A DNA stretch of 64,000 nucleotides from Parasphingopyxis algicola (GCF_013378075.1 NZ_CP051131.1:2616501-2680500), one strand, 5' to 3'; positions 1 to 9,680 are shown, numbered from the stretch's first letter. The notes: generated by a model from the letters alone, not told the origin. Translations and numbers: made by a program.

Positions 1-109
1 TTCCCATCCTCACAATGCGCGGCGCCCGGGAGAGTTGCAATTATTGCGCAATCGGTCGCGACGCAGCGTTGCATCGCCGATCCGGCTGACCGATAAGCGC
101 CGAACGATC

Positions 110-1240
110 ATGGCAGATGCGGACCCCTCCTCCCAGCCGGCCTTGCCGCTGCCCGACCAGACGGCGCTGGTGCTTCAGGGCGGCGGCGCGCTCGGTTCCT
201 ATCAGGCGGGCGTGTTCGAGGCGCTGGCCCGTGCGGGTATCATGCCCGACTGGGTCGCCGGCATATCGATCGGCGCGATCAATGCCGCGATCATCGCCGG
301 CAATCCGCCCGAAAGTCGGGTCGACCAGCTGCGCAGTTTCTGGGAAGGGGTGACCGCCGCCCTGCCGAGCCTTCCGGTCTGGCCCAACGACTATATGCGC
401 GAACTGCTGCACGAATGGTCGGCGGGCTTCGTCGCGGCCTTCGGCGTTCCGGGCTTCTTTCAGCCGCGGCCCGTTCCGCCCTTTCTCGCGCTTCCGGGCA
501 GCGAGGCGGCGCTGAGTTTCTACGATAGCGGCCCGCTCGGCGATACGCTCGACGCGCATGTCGACTGGGGGCGGGTCAATGGCGGCGATGTCCGCCTGTC
601 GGTCGGCGCGGTGAATGTCGAGACCGGCAACTTCCGCTATTTCGACAGCGCGGCGGAGCCGCTCGACGCGCGGCACATCATGGCCTCGGGCGCGCTGCCG
701 CCGGGCCTGCCGCCGGTCGAGATCGACGGCTGCCTGTGGTGGGACGGCGGGCTCGTTTCCAACACCCCGCTCCAGCATGTCGTTGCCGAACGGACCGGCG
801 ACCTGCTCGTCTTCCAGGTCGATCTGTTCAGCGCCACCGATGTCCGCCCGACGACGATCGACGATGTGATGGCGCGCGCGAAGGAGATCCGCTATTCGAG
901 CCGCACCCGGCAGATCACCGATCAGTTTCTCGACCATTGCAACATGGCCGGAACCATCCGCGCCGCGCTCGACAAGCTGCCCGAAAGCCTGTGCGACGAT
1001 CCCGATATCGTCGCGCTCAAGGCGCTGGCCGAGGAGCCGGCGATCAACATCGTCCATCTGATCTACAAGGCCAATGCCTGGGAGGGCGGCGCGCGCGATT
1101 ATGAATTTTCGCGGCGGACGATGGAGGAGCATTGGCAGGCCGGCCGCGACGCCGTAGCCGAAACGATGGACCAGGGCGATGTGATCGCCCGCAACATTGT
1201 CGACGGCCGGAGCGCCGCCTTCGACCTGAACCCCGTCTAG
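110..1240 (+). CDS. Patatin-like phospholipase family protein (DUF3734-type)
   Basis: A 376-residue serine hydrolase of the patatin family. The oxyanion motif GGGALGS lies at residues 24-30, the nucleophile elbow GISIG puts the catalytic serine at 53, and the second member of the Ser/Asp dyad is in WWDGG at Asp212. The part after about residue 230 resembles the DUF3734 extension of this subfamily. There is no signal peptide, so it is probably cytosolic or peripheral on membranes. The ATG at 110 was chosen; an in-frame TTG at 35 would add 25 basic residues and has a badly spaced ribosome site. It lies 13 bases upstream of 3-hydroxybutyrate dehydrogenase, so a role in polyhydroxybutyrate or acyl-ester turnover is inferred. 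Confidence 0.88.
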   Translation: MADADPSSQPALPLPDQTALVLQGGGALGSYQAGVFEALARAGIMPDWVAGISIGAINAAIIAGNPPESRVDQLRSFWEGVTAALPSLPVWPNDYMRELLHEWSAGFVAAFGVPGFFQPRPVPPFLALPGSEAALSFYDSGPLGDTLDAHVDWGRVNGGDVRLSVGAVNVETGNFRYFDSAAEPLDARHIMASGALPPGLPPVEIDGCLWWDGGLVSNTPLQHVVAERTGDLLVFQVDLFSATDVRPTTIDDVMARAKEIRYSSRTRQITDQFLDHCNMAGTIRAALDKLPESLCDDPDIVALKALAEEPAINIVHLIYKANAWEGGARDYEFSRRTMEEHWQAGRDAVAETMDQGDVIARNIVDGRSAAFDLNPV

Positions 1241-1253
1241 CGAAAGGACGAAG

Positions 1254-2039
1254 ATGTTTCTGACAGGCAAAACGGCGATCATTACCGGGTCCACCTCCGG
1301 CATCGGCCTGACCTACGCCAAGGCGCTCGCCGCCGAGGGCGCGAGCGTCATGATCAACGGGTTCGGCGATGCGGACGAGATCGAGGCTGAGCGCACGGCG
1401 CTGGAAGAGACTTCGGGCGCCAAGGCCGTCTATTCGGATGCCGACATGTCCGATCCGGCGGCGATCGAGGCGATGGTGACGCAATGCGCGGAGGAACTCG
1501 GCACCGCCGATATCGCGATCGCCAATGCGGGCATCCAGCATGTCTCGCCGATCGAGGATTTTCCGGTCGAGAAATGGGATGCGATCATCGCGATCAATCT
1601 CTCCTCGGCCTGGCATCTGGCGCGGCTCACCGTACCGGCGATGAAGCGGAAGGGCTGGGGGCGGATCATTTGTACCGCCTCGGCGCATTCGCTCGTCGCG
1701 AGTCCCGACAAATCGGCCTATGTCGCCGCGAAGCACGGCATGGCCGGGCTGGTCAAGACGGTCGCGCTCGAAACCGCGCAGGACGGGATCACCGTCAACT
1801 GCATCAGCCCCGGCTATGTCTGGACGCCGCTCGTCGAACAGCAGATTCCCGACACGATGCGGGCACGCGGAATGACGCGGGACGAGGTGATGAACGATGT
1901 GCTGCTGGCCGCGCAACCGAGCAAGGCGTTCGTCACGCCGGAACAGGTGGCGAGCTTCGCCCTCTATCTGTGCCGCGACGAAGCCGCCTCGATCACCGGC
2001 GCGAACCTCTCGATGGACGGCGGCTGGACGGCGCAGTAG
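1254..2039 (+). CDS. bdhA: 3-hydroxybutyrate dehydrogenase (SDR family)
   Basis: Oxidises (R)-3-hydroxybutyrate to acetoacetate with NAD+, the step that channels PHB monomers to acetoacetyl-CoA. The 261-residue protein has the classical SDR layout: TGSTSGIG cofactor motif at 11-18, NAG around 90, and the catalytic YVAAK with Tyr156 and Lys160. The C-terminal part with WTPLVEQQIP and SMDGGWTAQ is typical of BdhA rather than of generic SDRs. AAAGGACGAAG precedes the ATG at good distance. It probably forms an operon with the patatin-like gene just upstream. Confidence 0.93.
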   Translation: MFLTGKTAIITGSTSGIGLTYAKALAAEGASVMINGFGDADEIEAERTALEETSGAKAVYSDADMSDPAAIEAMVTQCAEELGTADIAIANAGIQHVSPIEDFPVEKWDAIIAINLSSAWHLARLTVPAMKRKGWGRIICTASAHSLVASPDKSAYVAAKHGMAGLVKTVALETAQDGITVNCISPGYVWTPLVEQQIPDTMRARGMTRDEVMNDVLLAAQPSKAFVTPEQVASFALYLCRDEAASITGANLSMDGGWTAQ

Positions 2040-2074
2040 CGGGCTATGCGGCGACGGGGAGATCGGTTAGGCTG

Positions 2075-2764
2075 ATGGGCATGACGGGGCGCACGAACGC
2101 AACAATCGCAGCGATACCAGCGGCTTTGCTGCTCTCTGCCTGCGCCTATACGACCGGGGTGACGGGGCCGGAGGCGGGCTCCAATCCCGATCAGGAACTG
2201 CCGACCTTCTGGCAATCGATCGCCACGACGGACGATCGCCGCCGGATTTCGAACTGGCGCCGCGCCTTCCGCGAGGGCGTCGCCGACGCAGCGGCGGGCG
2301 GCCATGCGAACGAGGTGGCGGCCGAGGGCGTGCTGCTGCGTCCCGATGCGGGCCTTGCCGATCCGCGCCCGCCCGCGGGCGACTATCGCTGCCGCTTCGT
2401 GAAACTGGGCTCGCAGGGCAGCGTGCCGCTGTCTTTCGTCGCCTATCCCTGGTTCCGCTGCCGAATCGACGACCAGGGCGAGACGATGCGCTTCCGCAAG
2501 CTGACCGGATCGCAGCGTCCGAGCGGGACCTTCTATCCCGAGAACCGACTCAGGATGGTTTTTCTCGGCGTCCTCGAACTGGGCGACGAAACCCGGTCTC
2601 ATGTCTATGGCCGCGACGCCAATCGCGACATGGCCGGGACGCTCGAACGGATCGGCGAAGCGCGCTGGCGGATCGTGCTGCCCTATCCGCGCTTCGAATC
2701 CATCGTCGACGTGCTCGAGCTGGTGCCGGAAAACGACCCATCGCCGGACCGCTCCAGACCATAG
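2075..2764 (+). CDS. Lipoprotein, DUF4893-like
   Basis: A 229-residue predicted outer-membrane or periplasmic lipoprotein. A short hydrophobic signal ends in a lipobox LLLSAC near residue 22. The mature part opens with a segment of the kind ATTDDRRRISNWRRAF, which resembles the DUF4893 family of sphingomonads, and has a Cys pair (YRCRF and FRCRI) that could form a disulfide. ATG 2075 and ATG 2081 are both possible starts; the lipobox is preserved with either. The open frame extends far upstream over bdhA, but that part is a shadow. Biochemical function is unknown. Confidence 0.72.
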   Translation: MGMTGRTNATIAAIPAALLLSACAYTTGVTGPEAGSNPDQELPTFWQSIATTDDRRRISNWRRAFREGVADAAAGGHANEVAAEGVLLRPDAGLADPRPPAGDYRCRFVKLGSQGSVPLSFVAYPWFRCRIDDQGETMRFRKLTGSQRPSGTFYPENRLRMVFLGVLELGDETRSHVYGRDANRDMAGTLERIGEARWRIVLPYPRFESIVDVLELVPENDPSPDRSRP

Positions 2765-2799
2765 AGAATTAGATAGTTAGCTGAGCCTAGGAGAGTTTC

Positions 2800-4122
2800 A
2801 TGCGCCATCTGCTTTACGCCCTGCCCCTGCTGGTCGCCGCGCCGGCCCATGCCGACGAGCTGCACGATGCCGTTGCGGCCGACATGCCCGAGCTGATGGA
2901 GCTCTATCGCCATCTCCACGCCAATCCCGAACTCTCCTTCCAAGAAGACGATACCGCCGCGCACCTCGCCGCGATCGCCGAGGAGCTGGGCTTCGACGTG
3001 ACCACCGGGGTCGGCGGCCATGGCGTCGTTGCGGTCATGGAAAACGGGCCGGGGCCGGTGCTGCTGATGCGGGCCGATATGGACGGGCTGCCGGTCGAGG
3101 AGCAGACGGGCCTGCCGTTCGCCAGCACCGTGGTCGCGACGACCGACGAAGGCATCGAGTCCCATGTCATGCATGCCTGCGGGCATGATACGCACATGGC
3201 CGCCTGGGTCGGTGCGGCGCGACAGCTGGTGGCGCGTCGCGATCAATGGTCGGGCACTTTGGTGGCGATCCTGCAGCCCGCCGAGGAGCGCGGCGCGGGC
3301 GCGCGGATGATGCTCGAGGACGGGCTCTATGACCGTTTCCCGAGGCCCGATTATGCGATCACCTTTCACGATTCCGCCTCGGCCCCCGCCGGGTCGATCG
3401 GCGTCGTTCCGGGCTTCGCGATGGCCAATGTGGACAGTGTCGATATCCATGTCCGCGGCGTGGGCGGCCATGGCGCTTACCCGCATACGACGCGCGATCC
3501 GATCGTACTCGGGTCGCGGATCGTCGGCGCGCTCCAGACGCTGGTGAGCCGCGAGGTCGACCCGCAGCAACCCGCTGTCGTGACCGTCGGCAGCTTCCGG
3601 GCCGGTTCGAAACACAACATCATTTCGGACGAGGCGCAGCTGCTGCTGACCGTGCGCAGCTATACCGACGAAGTGCGCGAGCAATTGCTCTCGGGCATCG
3701 AGCGGATCGCGCGGGCCGAAGGCATGGTGGCCGGGCTGCCCGAGGAGCTGTGGCCTGAAGTTACCCGCCGCAACGAATATACGCCGGCGGTGTACAATAC
3801 GCCCGAACTCTCCGGCGAGCTGATGCAACTCTGGCGCGGCCGGTTCGGCGAAGACCGCGTGCTCGAGGGCGAGCCGGTGATGGGCGGCGAGGATTTCAGC
3901 CGCTATTACCGGGCCGATCGCGAGAATATCCAGAGCGTGTTGTTCTGGGTCGGCGGCGTGCCGCTCGATCGCTGGGAAGCCGCGCAGCGCGGCGAAATCG
4001 AACTGCCCTCGCTGCACAGCGCCTATTGGGCGCCGGATGCCGAAGCGGTGATCAGCACGGGGACGGAAGCGCTGGTCGCGGCGGCGCTGGATATCCTGGC
4101 GCCTGAACAGGCGGCGGATTAG
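2800..4122 (+). CDS. Exported M20-family amidohydrolase/peptidase
   Basis: A 440-residue metal-dependent amidohydrolase of the M20D type (hippurate hydrolase / amino-acylase family). A signal peptide ending in AHA around residue 18 predicts export. Metal-binding motifs are clear: RADMDGLPV, the HACGHDTHMA block, PAEERGAGA, and GGEDFSRY near the C terminus. The inserted dimerisation domain lies between about residues 210 and 330. Such enzymes remove acyl groups from amino acids or peptides; the substrate here cannot be read from sequence. AGGAG precedes the ATG. A compound palindromic repeat starts one base after the stop codon. Confidence 0.9.
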   Translation: MRHLLYALPLLVAAPAHADELHDAVAADMPELMELYRHLHANPELSFQEDDTAAHLAAIAEELGFDVTTGVGGHGVVAVMENGPGPVLLMRADMDGLPVEEQTGLPFASTVVATTDEGIESHVMHACGHDTHMAAWVGAARQLVARRDQWSGTLVAILQPAEERGAGARMMLEDGLYDRFPRPDYAITFHDSASAPAGSIGVVPGFAMANVDSVDIHVRGVGGHGAYPHTTRDPIVLGSRIVGALQTLVSREVDPQQPAVVTVGSFRAGSKHNIISDEAQLLLTVRSYTDEVREQLLSGIERIARAEGMVAGLPEELWPEVTRRNEYTPAVYNTPELSGELMQLWRGRFGEDRVLEGEPVMGGEDFSRYYRADRENIQSVLFWVGGVPLDRWEAAQRGEIELPSLHSAYWAPDAEAVISTGTEALVAAALDILAPEQAAD

Positions 4123-4123
4123 G

Positions 4124-4336
4124 TTTGCCAGACTCGACCTTGCGGGGATTCTGATCGTCAGAAACTACCTGTCGGAAGTTCGCCGCACCGGCCCGCTCCC
4201 CCTCCCGGCCTCCCACAGGGTATACTGAATGGGAGGCCGGGAGGGGGAGCGGGCCGGTGCGGCGACGTTGCGCGAGCAACGTTCTGACAAACCAATACCG
4301 GGTGCGGCGCTCAACCGTCCGGTTGAGTCTGACAAA
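4124..4336 (+). repeat. Compound palindromic repeat, family 1, copy 1
   Basis: The centre is a perfect 35-bp inverted repeat: left arm 4181-4215, 14-nt loop 4216-4229, right arm 4230-4264. On each side are smaller hairpins of 18 nt (4163-4180, 4265-4282, 4310-4327), each bounded on the outer side by TTTGTCAGA or its complement TCTGACAAA and on the inner side by CGCCGCACCGG or its complement. A degenerate outer module begins at 4124, one base after the stop codon of the M20 gene. The sequence is non-coding; arginine/proline-rich open frames inside it are artefacts of the palindrome. Four more copies are at 41870, 52541, 53981 and 55174. Confidence 0.95.
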
Positions 4337-4523
4337 GGAAAGCGCTCGCGCTGCCCTGATATTTGTCGAAAATAATTCTCAATAGATATCAGGCAATTGA
4401 TCACTTCTGTCGCTCAACCCGATGGGCAAATTCCGTTTCCATCGAATCGGATTGATCGGCTAGTACGATAATTGCGAATCCGGCTTTGCCCGGACCCCTC
4501 AGTTCCAACCAGGAGAGCAAATC
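4337..4523. other. Non-coding region upstream of rubrerythrin
   Basis: A relatively AT-rich stretch of about 190 bases between the repeat element and the rubrerythrin gene. It should contain the promoter of the rubrerythrin operon. A GATAAT resembling a -10 box occurs near 4467, but no well-spaced -35 box could be paired with it. The ribosome binding site is CAGGAGAG just before the ATG at 4524. No gene was seen. Confidence 0.5.
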
Positions 4524-4949
4524 ATGGATCTCAAAGGCAGCCAGACCGAAGAAAATCTCAAAGCCGCGTTTGCGGGCGAAAGCCAGGCCAATCGCCGCTA
4601 TCTCTATTTCGCACAAAAGGCCGATATCGAAGGGCATAACGATGTCGCCGCGGTGTTCCGTTCGACCGCCGAGGGCGAGACCGGCCATGCGCACGGCCAT
4701 CTCGAATTTCTCGAGGAAGTCGGCGATCCGGCGACCGGCGAGCCGATCGGCACGACCGAGCAGAATCTCGGCGCCGCCATCGCGGGCGAAACCCATGAAT
4801 ATACGGACATGTATCCGGGCATGGTGAAGACCGCCCGCGAAGAAGGGTTCGACGAAATCGCCGACTGGTTCGAAACGCTGGCCAAGGCCGAAAAGAGCCA
4901 TGCCGGCAAGTTCCAGCGGACGCTCGATACGCTGAAGGCCGAAGCGTAA
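4524..4949 (+). CDS. Rubrerythrin family protein (no rubredoxin domain)
   Basis: A 141-residue ferritin-like diiron protein. Glutamate/histidine ligands expected in the four-helix bundle are visible in [26 protein letters not shown] and EKSHAGKF. The usual C-terminal rubredoxin-like CxxC pair is absent, so this is the short form that must take electrons from a partner. Rubrerythrins reduce hydrogen peroxide. The following genes encode an Fe-S oxidoreductase and a DUF3501 protein; this trio recurs in proteobacteria, so the Fe-S protein is a plausible electron donor (inference). Confidence 0.93.
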   Translation: MDLKGSQTEENLKAAFAGESQANRRYLYFAQKADIEGHNDVAAVFRSTAEGETGHAHGHLEFLEEVGDPATGEPIGTTEQNLGAAIAGETHEYTDMYPGMVKTAREEGFDEIADWFETLAKAEKSHAGKFQRTLDTLKAEA

Positions 4950-4976
4950 GCGCTTTGCGCAGCTGACATGAATTGC

Positions 4977-5005
4977 GGGGATGGGCGAAAGCCCGTCCCC
5001 CTTTT
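4977..5005 (+). terminator. Rho-independent terminator after rubrerythrin
   Basis: A 10-bp stem with one G-T pair (GGGGATGGGC, loop GAAA, GCCCGTCCCC) is followed by CTTTTC. It lies between rubrerythrin and the Fe-S oxidoreductase, which are otherwise expected to be co-transcribed. It may work as a partial terminator giving more rubrerythrin than downstream message. Confidence 0.75.
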
Positions 5006-5038
5006 CTTATGAAACAGGGTCAATAGGGGAGCAGCCGC

Positions 5039-6370
5039 ATGCAGGAAGGCAGCCTGGAAGCGCCGACACGCCATCCGATCGCGTGGCAGGACGACGAATT
5101 TTACGACGAGGAACTGCTCGACAAGGAGCTGCGCCGGGTCTTCGACATCTGTCATGGCTGCCGCCGCTGCTTCAATCTGTGCGACAGCTTTCCCCAATTG
5201 TTCGACCTGATCGACGAGAGCGAGAATGAGGATGTCGAGAGCCTCGACAGCGCCGATTTCAAACCGGTCGTCGATGCCTGCACCCTGTGCGACATGTGCT
5301 TCATGGTGAAGTGCCCTTATGTGCCGCCGCACGAATTCGATCTCGATTTCCCGCACCTGATGCTCCGCGCCCGTGCGATCGAGCATAAGAAGGGCGAGAC
5401 GGGTTTCGCCGACCGGGAGCTCGCCAAGACCGACCGCAACGGCAAGATCGCGACTGCGATCCCCGGCATCGCCAACTGGGCGATGAAGGAATCGAACGGG
5501 CTCACGCGCGGCACGCTGGAAAAGACGCTGGGCATCGACAAGCGCGCGCACCTGCCGCGCTATGAGTCGAAACCGCTGGCCAAGACGCCGGCAAAAGCGA
5601 TGCCCGCAGTCAATATCGACGCACCCAGTTTCGGCCGGAAAGCGGCGATCTATGCGACCTGCTACGCCAATTTCAACGACCAGACGCCGGGCCGGGCCGC
5701 GCTCGACGTGCTCGCGCATAACGGCGTGTCATGCCGGATCGAACATCCGCATTGCTGCGGCATGCCGCTTCTAGAAAATGGCGATCTGAAGGGCGTCGCG
5801 AAAAGCGCCGAACCGGTGGCCGCGCATTTCGAGCCGCTGATCGATCGCGGCTACGATATCGTCGCGCTGACCCCGTCCTGCGCGCTGATGCTGAAATTCG
5901 AATGGCCGCTGATCCTGCCGGACGATCCGGTCGTCCAGAAACTCGCCGAGAATACGCGGGACCTCGCCCAATATGTCGTCGAGCTGTCGAAGGACAAAGG
6001 GCTGGTCGAGGTGCCGGAGATGGACAGCAAGATCGGCATGCACTTCGCCTGTCACAGTCGGGCGCAGAATATGGGGCCGAAAGCGCTCGAAATGCTGCGC
6101 CTGATCCCGGGCGCGACGCCGACGATCGTCGAGCGCTGCTCGGGCCATGGCGGCAAATGGGGCATCATGGCCGAGCATTACGACACCGCCGTCAAGCTGG
6201 CCCGGCCGACCGTTCGCAATCTGAAGAAAGCCGATCCCGATTATGTCGTCAGCGAATGCCCGCTCGCCGGTCCGCATCTGCGCGAGGTGATGGCAATGGC
6301 GGATGGCGATGCCGCGCCCGACCGGGTCGGCCACCCGATCGAGATACTGGCCAAGGCATATGGATTCTAG
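5039..6370 (+). CDS. Fe-S oxidoreductase, GlpC/heterodisulfide-reductase type
   Basis: A 443-residue cytosolic iron-sulfur protein. Two N-terminal [4Fe-4S] motifs are visible: [11 protein letters not shown] with cysteines at 38, 41, 44 and 48, and a second cluster CTLCDMC followed by KCPYVPP. The C-terminal half has cysteine-rich motifs of the heterodisulfide reductase subunit B / GlpC type: [26 protein letters not shown] and ECPLAGPHL; note CSGHGG in place of the usual CCGMGG. It probably passes electrons to the rubrerythrin encoded just upstream. The gene is 10 bases before the DUF3501 gene. Confidence 0.88.
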   Translation: MQEGSLEAPTRHPIAWQDDEFYDEELLDKELRRVFDICHGCRRCFNLCDSFPQLFDLIDESENEDVESLDSADFKPVVDACTLCDMCFMVKCPYVPPHEFDLDFPHLMLRARAIEHKKGETGFADRELAKTDRNGKIATAIPGIANWAMKESNGLTRGTLEKTLGIDKRAHLPRYESKPLAKTPAKAMPAVNIDAPSFGRKAAIYATCYANFNDQTPGRAALDVLAHNGVSCRIEHPHCCGMPLLENGDLKGVAKSAEPVAAHFEPLIDRGYDIVALTPSCALMLKFEWPLILPDDPVVQKLAENTRDLAQYVVELSKDKGLVEVPEMDSKIGMHFACHSRAQNMGPKALEMLRLIPGATPTIVERCSGHGGKWGIMAEHYDTAVKLARPTVRNLKKADPDYVVSECPLAGPHLREVMAMADGDAAPDRVGHPIEILAKAYGF

Positions 6371-6380
6371 GGAGCAAGAC

Positions 6381-6974
6381 ATGCCGCGCAACAGCCGCGA
6401 AATTACCGCCGAGGATATCATGGGCCTGGAGGATTATGAGCAGATCCGCGCGGAGAAACGCGAAGAGAATCTGCTCCGCAAACGTTTCCGCCGGATCGCG
6501 GTCGGGCCGCATGTCACCGTCTATTTCGAGAGCTGGGACACGATGTGGCTCCAGGTCCAGGAAATGCTGCGCATCGAAAAGGGCGGTGAGGAGCAGCTCG
6601 TCGACGAGCTCCAGGCCTATAATCCGATGATCCCCGATGGCGACGAGCTGACCTGCACCCTGATGTTCGAAATCGAGGATCCGGGGCGGCGCGATGCGCT
6701 GCTCCACCAGCTCGGCGGCGTGATCGATCATATCCATCTGGTGATCGACAGCGAGAAGATCGGCGCCATGCCCGAACAGGACGTCGATCGCGAAAGCGAT
6801 AGCGGGAAGGCCTCGTCGGTACTGTTTCTCCATTTCCCGTTCACCGCGGAGCAGAAAGCCAAGTTCCGCGATCCCGCCAACCGGCTCTTCTTCCAGATCG
6901 ACCATCCTGCCTATGGCCATGCGGCCATCATCGGCGAGGAAATGCGCAACGAGCTGGCCAAGGACTTCGCCTGA
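6381..6974 (+). CDS. DUF3501 family protein
   Basis: A 197-residue soluble protein opening with SREITAEDIMGLEDYEQ and a basic stretch before a conserved-looking core. It resembles DUF3501, a family of unknown function that recurs downstream of rubrerythrin and an Fe-S oxidoreductase. The ATG at 6381 follows GGGAGCAAGAC; an earlier in-frame start at 6303 lies inside the preceding gene and has no support. No cofactor motif is evident. Gene order is the only hint to function: an accessory role in the peroxide or redox function of the cluster. Confidence 0.87.
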   Translation: MPRNSREITAEDIMGLEDYEQIRAEKREENLLRKRFRRIAVGPHVTVYFESWDTMWLQVQEMLRIEKGGEEQLVDELQAYNPMIPDGDELTCTLMFEIEDPGRRDALLHQLGGVIDHIHLVIDSEKIGAMPEQDVDRESDSGKASSVLFLHFPFTAEQKAKFRDPANRLFFQIDHPAYGHAAIIGEEMRNELAKDFA

Positions 6975-7099
6975 GGCAGCCGGGGCGGGCGTTGCGGTTG
7001 GAGCGTTTACGAGGCGGAGAGCCGGCCTCGAGCGGAACTAAAGGAATTGTTAGGCCGTCCACCCTATATGGTAAACGATTGATATGGTTGTTGGGGGGT

Positions 7100-9673
7100 A
7101 TGTTGTCCGATCACGAGGACACAGGTGGGAGTGATCGTTACGCGTCGCTGCGTGACTATGAAGCGCTCCAAAACCCTTCGGGAAGCCGATTCGATCCAAT
7201 ACTCGAGTTGGTCTGCGGCCTTATCGGCGTACCGCGAGCGACGATCTGGCTCGCCGAGACCGAGCGGCACCTATTCGAGCGCGCGACGGTCGAAGCCCTA
7301 GGCGGCCCCGCGCCGAGCGAACAGCTCCGCAGTGAACTGGTCAACGCCGAGCCGGAAGGCTTCGAAATCCACGACTTCGCCAAGGATCCTCAGTCCGCAG
7401 CGCTCGTGCAACCGGGCGATGCTCCAGAACCAAGCTATTATATCGGCTTTGCGCTGCGGTCGCGCGACGATCGGTTCGTCGGCGTGCTTTCGGCCATGGA
7501 TACGCGCCCGCGAGCGCCGCTCGACCAGCAACGCCGCGCACAATTGCGGTCTATCGCCGATATCGTGGTCGATGCGATAGAGCTGCGCAGGCTGGGCGTT
7601 TCGGGCGCGATATCGAAACTCGTCGGCGATACGATGTCCGATGCGCTGGTGCTGGCGGGACACGATCGTAGAATCCTGCTCTGGAACAATGCCGCCGAAC
7701 GGATATTCGGGTGGTCCGCCGTGGAGGCCGTCGGCAAGCCGGTCACCGAAATCATCGCGGAGCCCGATTGCCCCAAGTTCGACGATGCCTGTCGCCGGCT
7801 CGGTGCCGAAGGCAGCCGTGCAAGTTTCGCGCAGCCGATAGAGTTGAACGCACGTAACCGGGAAGGCGAACGCATTCCGGTGTGCGTCACGCTCGGCCAA
7901 TGGGAGGTCGCGGGCCTCGACAATCCGTCGGGCGTTGCCGCGTTGATCACGGACATCTCGGATCGCAAGCGGATCGAAACGGACTATGCGCACACCCAGA
8001 GTTTTCTCGACGTGATGCTCGAGAACCTGCCCTCGATGCTGTTCGTCAAGGATGTGGAAACACGCCGCTATGTTCGGGTGAACACGCCGGCGGCACGGGC
8101 GGCAGGCGTCGAGGCCGAAGAGATGATCGGCAAGACCGACACCGAACTGTTCGGCGCCGATCAGGCCAGGGAACTGCGCAAGCGCGACGATCAGGTCATC
8201 GCCTCCCGAAAGGTCCATATCTATGAAGGCGAAATGGCCGGCCGCGGCGAAAATCAGCTGGTGCGGACGCAGCGCGTCACATTTGCCGCTCCGAACGGCG
8301 CACACTATCTGCTCGGCATCTCCGACGACATAACCCGTCATGTGCGAGCCGAGGAAAAGGCCGCCTACCTCGCCAACCATTGTCAGGTCACCGGATTACG
8401 AAACCGAAAGGCGTTTACCAGATACCTGTCCGCCCGGATCGAAAATGGCGCGGATTTTGCGGTCATGCGCTGCCATATCGGCGGGCTTCAAAGGATTGCT
8501 GCCTTGCATGGGCAAACCACCGCCGATGCCGTTTTGAAGGACGGCGCGACGCGCCTTGAGCAGGCACTCGGTCCGGATCCCATTATTGCCAGGCTCAGCG
8601 AAAACGACTTGGCGATCGCGGTTCCGGAATCCGGCCCGGTGTCCAACCTCAGACGGCTCGGCATGCTCGTTCATTCCGCAATAGCGGCCCCCGGCTCGAT
8701 CAACAGCGGCACTCTCTCCCTGTCTGCGAAGGTCGGCATCGCCCGCCGGCCGGCCGATGGATCCGGTCTTTCGAAACTTTTGCGGGCCACCGAACTGGCT
8801 CTGGCATCGGCGATCACCGACCCCGATGAAGATGTCCGTTTCTTCGAAGCGTCCATGCAGGCCGAAGCGGGCCATCGCAGAACGCTGGAGCGCGATCTGC
8901 CTCGGGCCTTTGCACGCGGCGAGATGAGCCTGTCTTTCCAACCGCTCGCCTGCCTCGAAAGCGGCCGGATCGCGGGCTTCGAAGCGCTGGCCCGCTGGAC
9001 CCATCCGCAATATGGGTCGATCGATCCCGAGATCTTCGTGGCGCTTTCGGAAAGGAACGGCATGGTAATGGAGTTGGGCCGGGAGACCCTCCGGCGCGCG
9101 ACGAAAGAGGCCGCGTGCTGGGATCCGCCGCTGAGCATCGCAGTGAACGTCTCCCCGGTTCAGCTTCATGACGACGGTTTTGTCGAGAGCGTCGAGAAAT
9201 GCCTTGCCGAGAGCGGGTTGGCCGCTGAGCGGCTCGAACTGGAAATCACCGAAGGCGTCCTGTTGGGCGACAGCGAAAAGATCATTGACGTTCTCAATGC
9301 GCTGAAGACGCTTGGCGTTCGGATTTCGATCGACGATTTCGGCACCGGCTATTCGTCATTCGCCTATTTCGACATGTTCGCGTTCGACAAGGTCAAGCTC
9401 GACAAATCCTTCGTTCAGAAGATGCGAAACAGCAAACATGCGTTCGCGGTGGTGCGCGCCGTGGTCGGCCTCGGCGCCGACCTCGATATCCCGGTGGTCG
9501 GCGAAGGTGTGGAAGCCGATGCCGATCTCGAGCTGCTGAGAGAGCTGGGATGTGCGCAGGCGCAGGGCTATCTGATCGGCAAGCCAAGCCCGATCGAAAC
9601 GTTCGAGCGCGTCGTTTTGAGCCGCGACGTCGCTGCGGGCGAAGGGGCGGGACCGGCAAGGCGCATGGCCTAG
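7100..9673 (+). CDS. GAF-PAS-PAS-(degenerate GGDEF)-EAL signalling protein
   Basis: About 857 residues with no membrane segment. A GAF-like domain comes first, then two PAS domains (around residues 175-300 and 310-430), a GGDEF-like domain and a C-terminal EAL domain. The GGDEF signature is replaced by SENDL, so diguanylate cyclase activity is unlikely. The EAL domain keeps EAL, NVSPVQL, EITEG, DDFGTG, KLDKSF and GEGVE, the residues needed to hydrolyse cyclic di-GMP. It is best read as a sensory c-di-GMP phosphodiesterase, with the degenerate domain possibly regulatory. The start is uncertain: ATG 7100 was chosen; TTG 6992 is possible. Confidence 0.87.
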   Translation: MLSDHEDTGGSDRYASLRDYEALQNPSGSRFDPILELVCGLIGVPRATIWLAETERHLFERATVEALGGPAPSEQLRSELVNAEPEGFEIHDFAKDPQSAALVQPGDAPEPSYYIGFALRSRDDRFVGVLSAMDTRPRAPLDQQRRAQLRSIADIVVDAIELRRLGVSGAISKLVGDTMSDALVLAGHDRRILLWNNAAERIFGWSAVEAVGKPVTEIIAEPDCPKFDDACRRLGAEGSRASFAQPIELNARNREGERIPVCVTLGQWEVAGLDNPSGVAALITDISDRKRIETDYAHTQSFLDVMLENLPSMLFVKDVETRRYVRVNTPAARAAGVEAEEMIGKTDTELFGADQARELRKRDDQVIASRKVHIYEGEMAGRGENQLVRTQRVTFAAPNGAHYLLGISDDITRHVRAEEKAAYLANHCQVTGLRNRKAFTRYLSARIENGADFAVMRCHIGGLQRIAALHGQTTADAVLKDGATRLEQALGPDPIIARLSENDLAIAVPESGPVSNLRRLGMLVHSAIAAPGSINSGTLSLSAKVGIARRPADGSGLSKLLRATELALASAITDPDEDVRFFEASMQAEAGHRRTLERDLPRAFARGEMSLSFQPLACLESGRIAGFEALARWTHPQYGSIDPEIFVALSERNGMVMELGRETLRRATKEAACWDPPLSIAVNVSPVQLHDDGFVESVEKCLAESGLAAERLELEITEGVLLGDSEKIIDVLNALKTLGVRISIDDFGTGYSSFAYFDMFAFDKVKLDKSFVQKMRNSKHAFAVVRAVVGLGADLDIPVVGEGVEADADLELLRELGCAQAQGYLIGKPSPIETFERVVLSRDVAAGEGAGPARRMA

Positions 9674-9680
9674 ACCAAGC

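Noticed and set aside
41-1303. A 420-codon antisense frame opposite the patatin-like gene, and a similar 444-codon frame at 2683-4017 opposite the M20 gene.
   Set aside because: Same cause; no recognisable motif, and the plus-strand proteins have intact catalytic residues.
4181-4264. The 35-bp central palindromes as simple rho-independent terminators.
   Set aside because: No U-tract follows either arm; the stem is far longer than a terminator and embedded in further modules. A termination side effect is not excluded.
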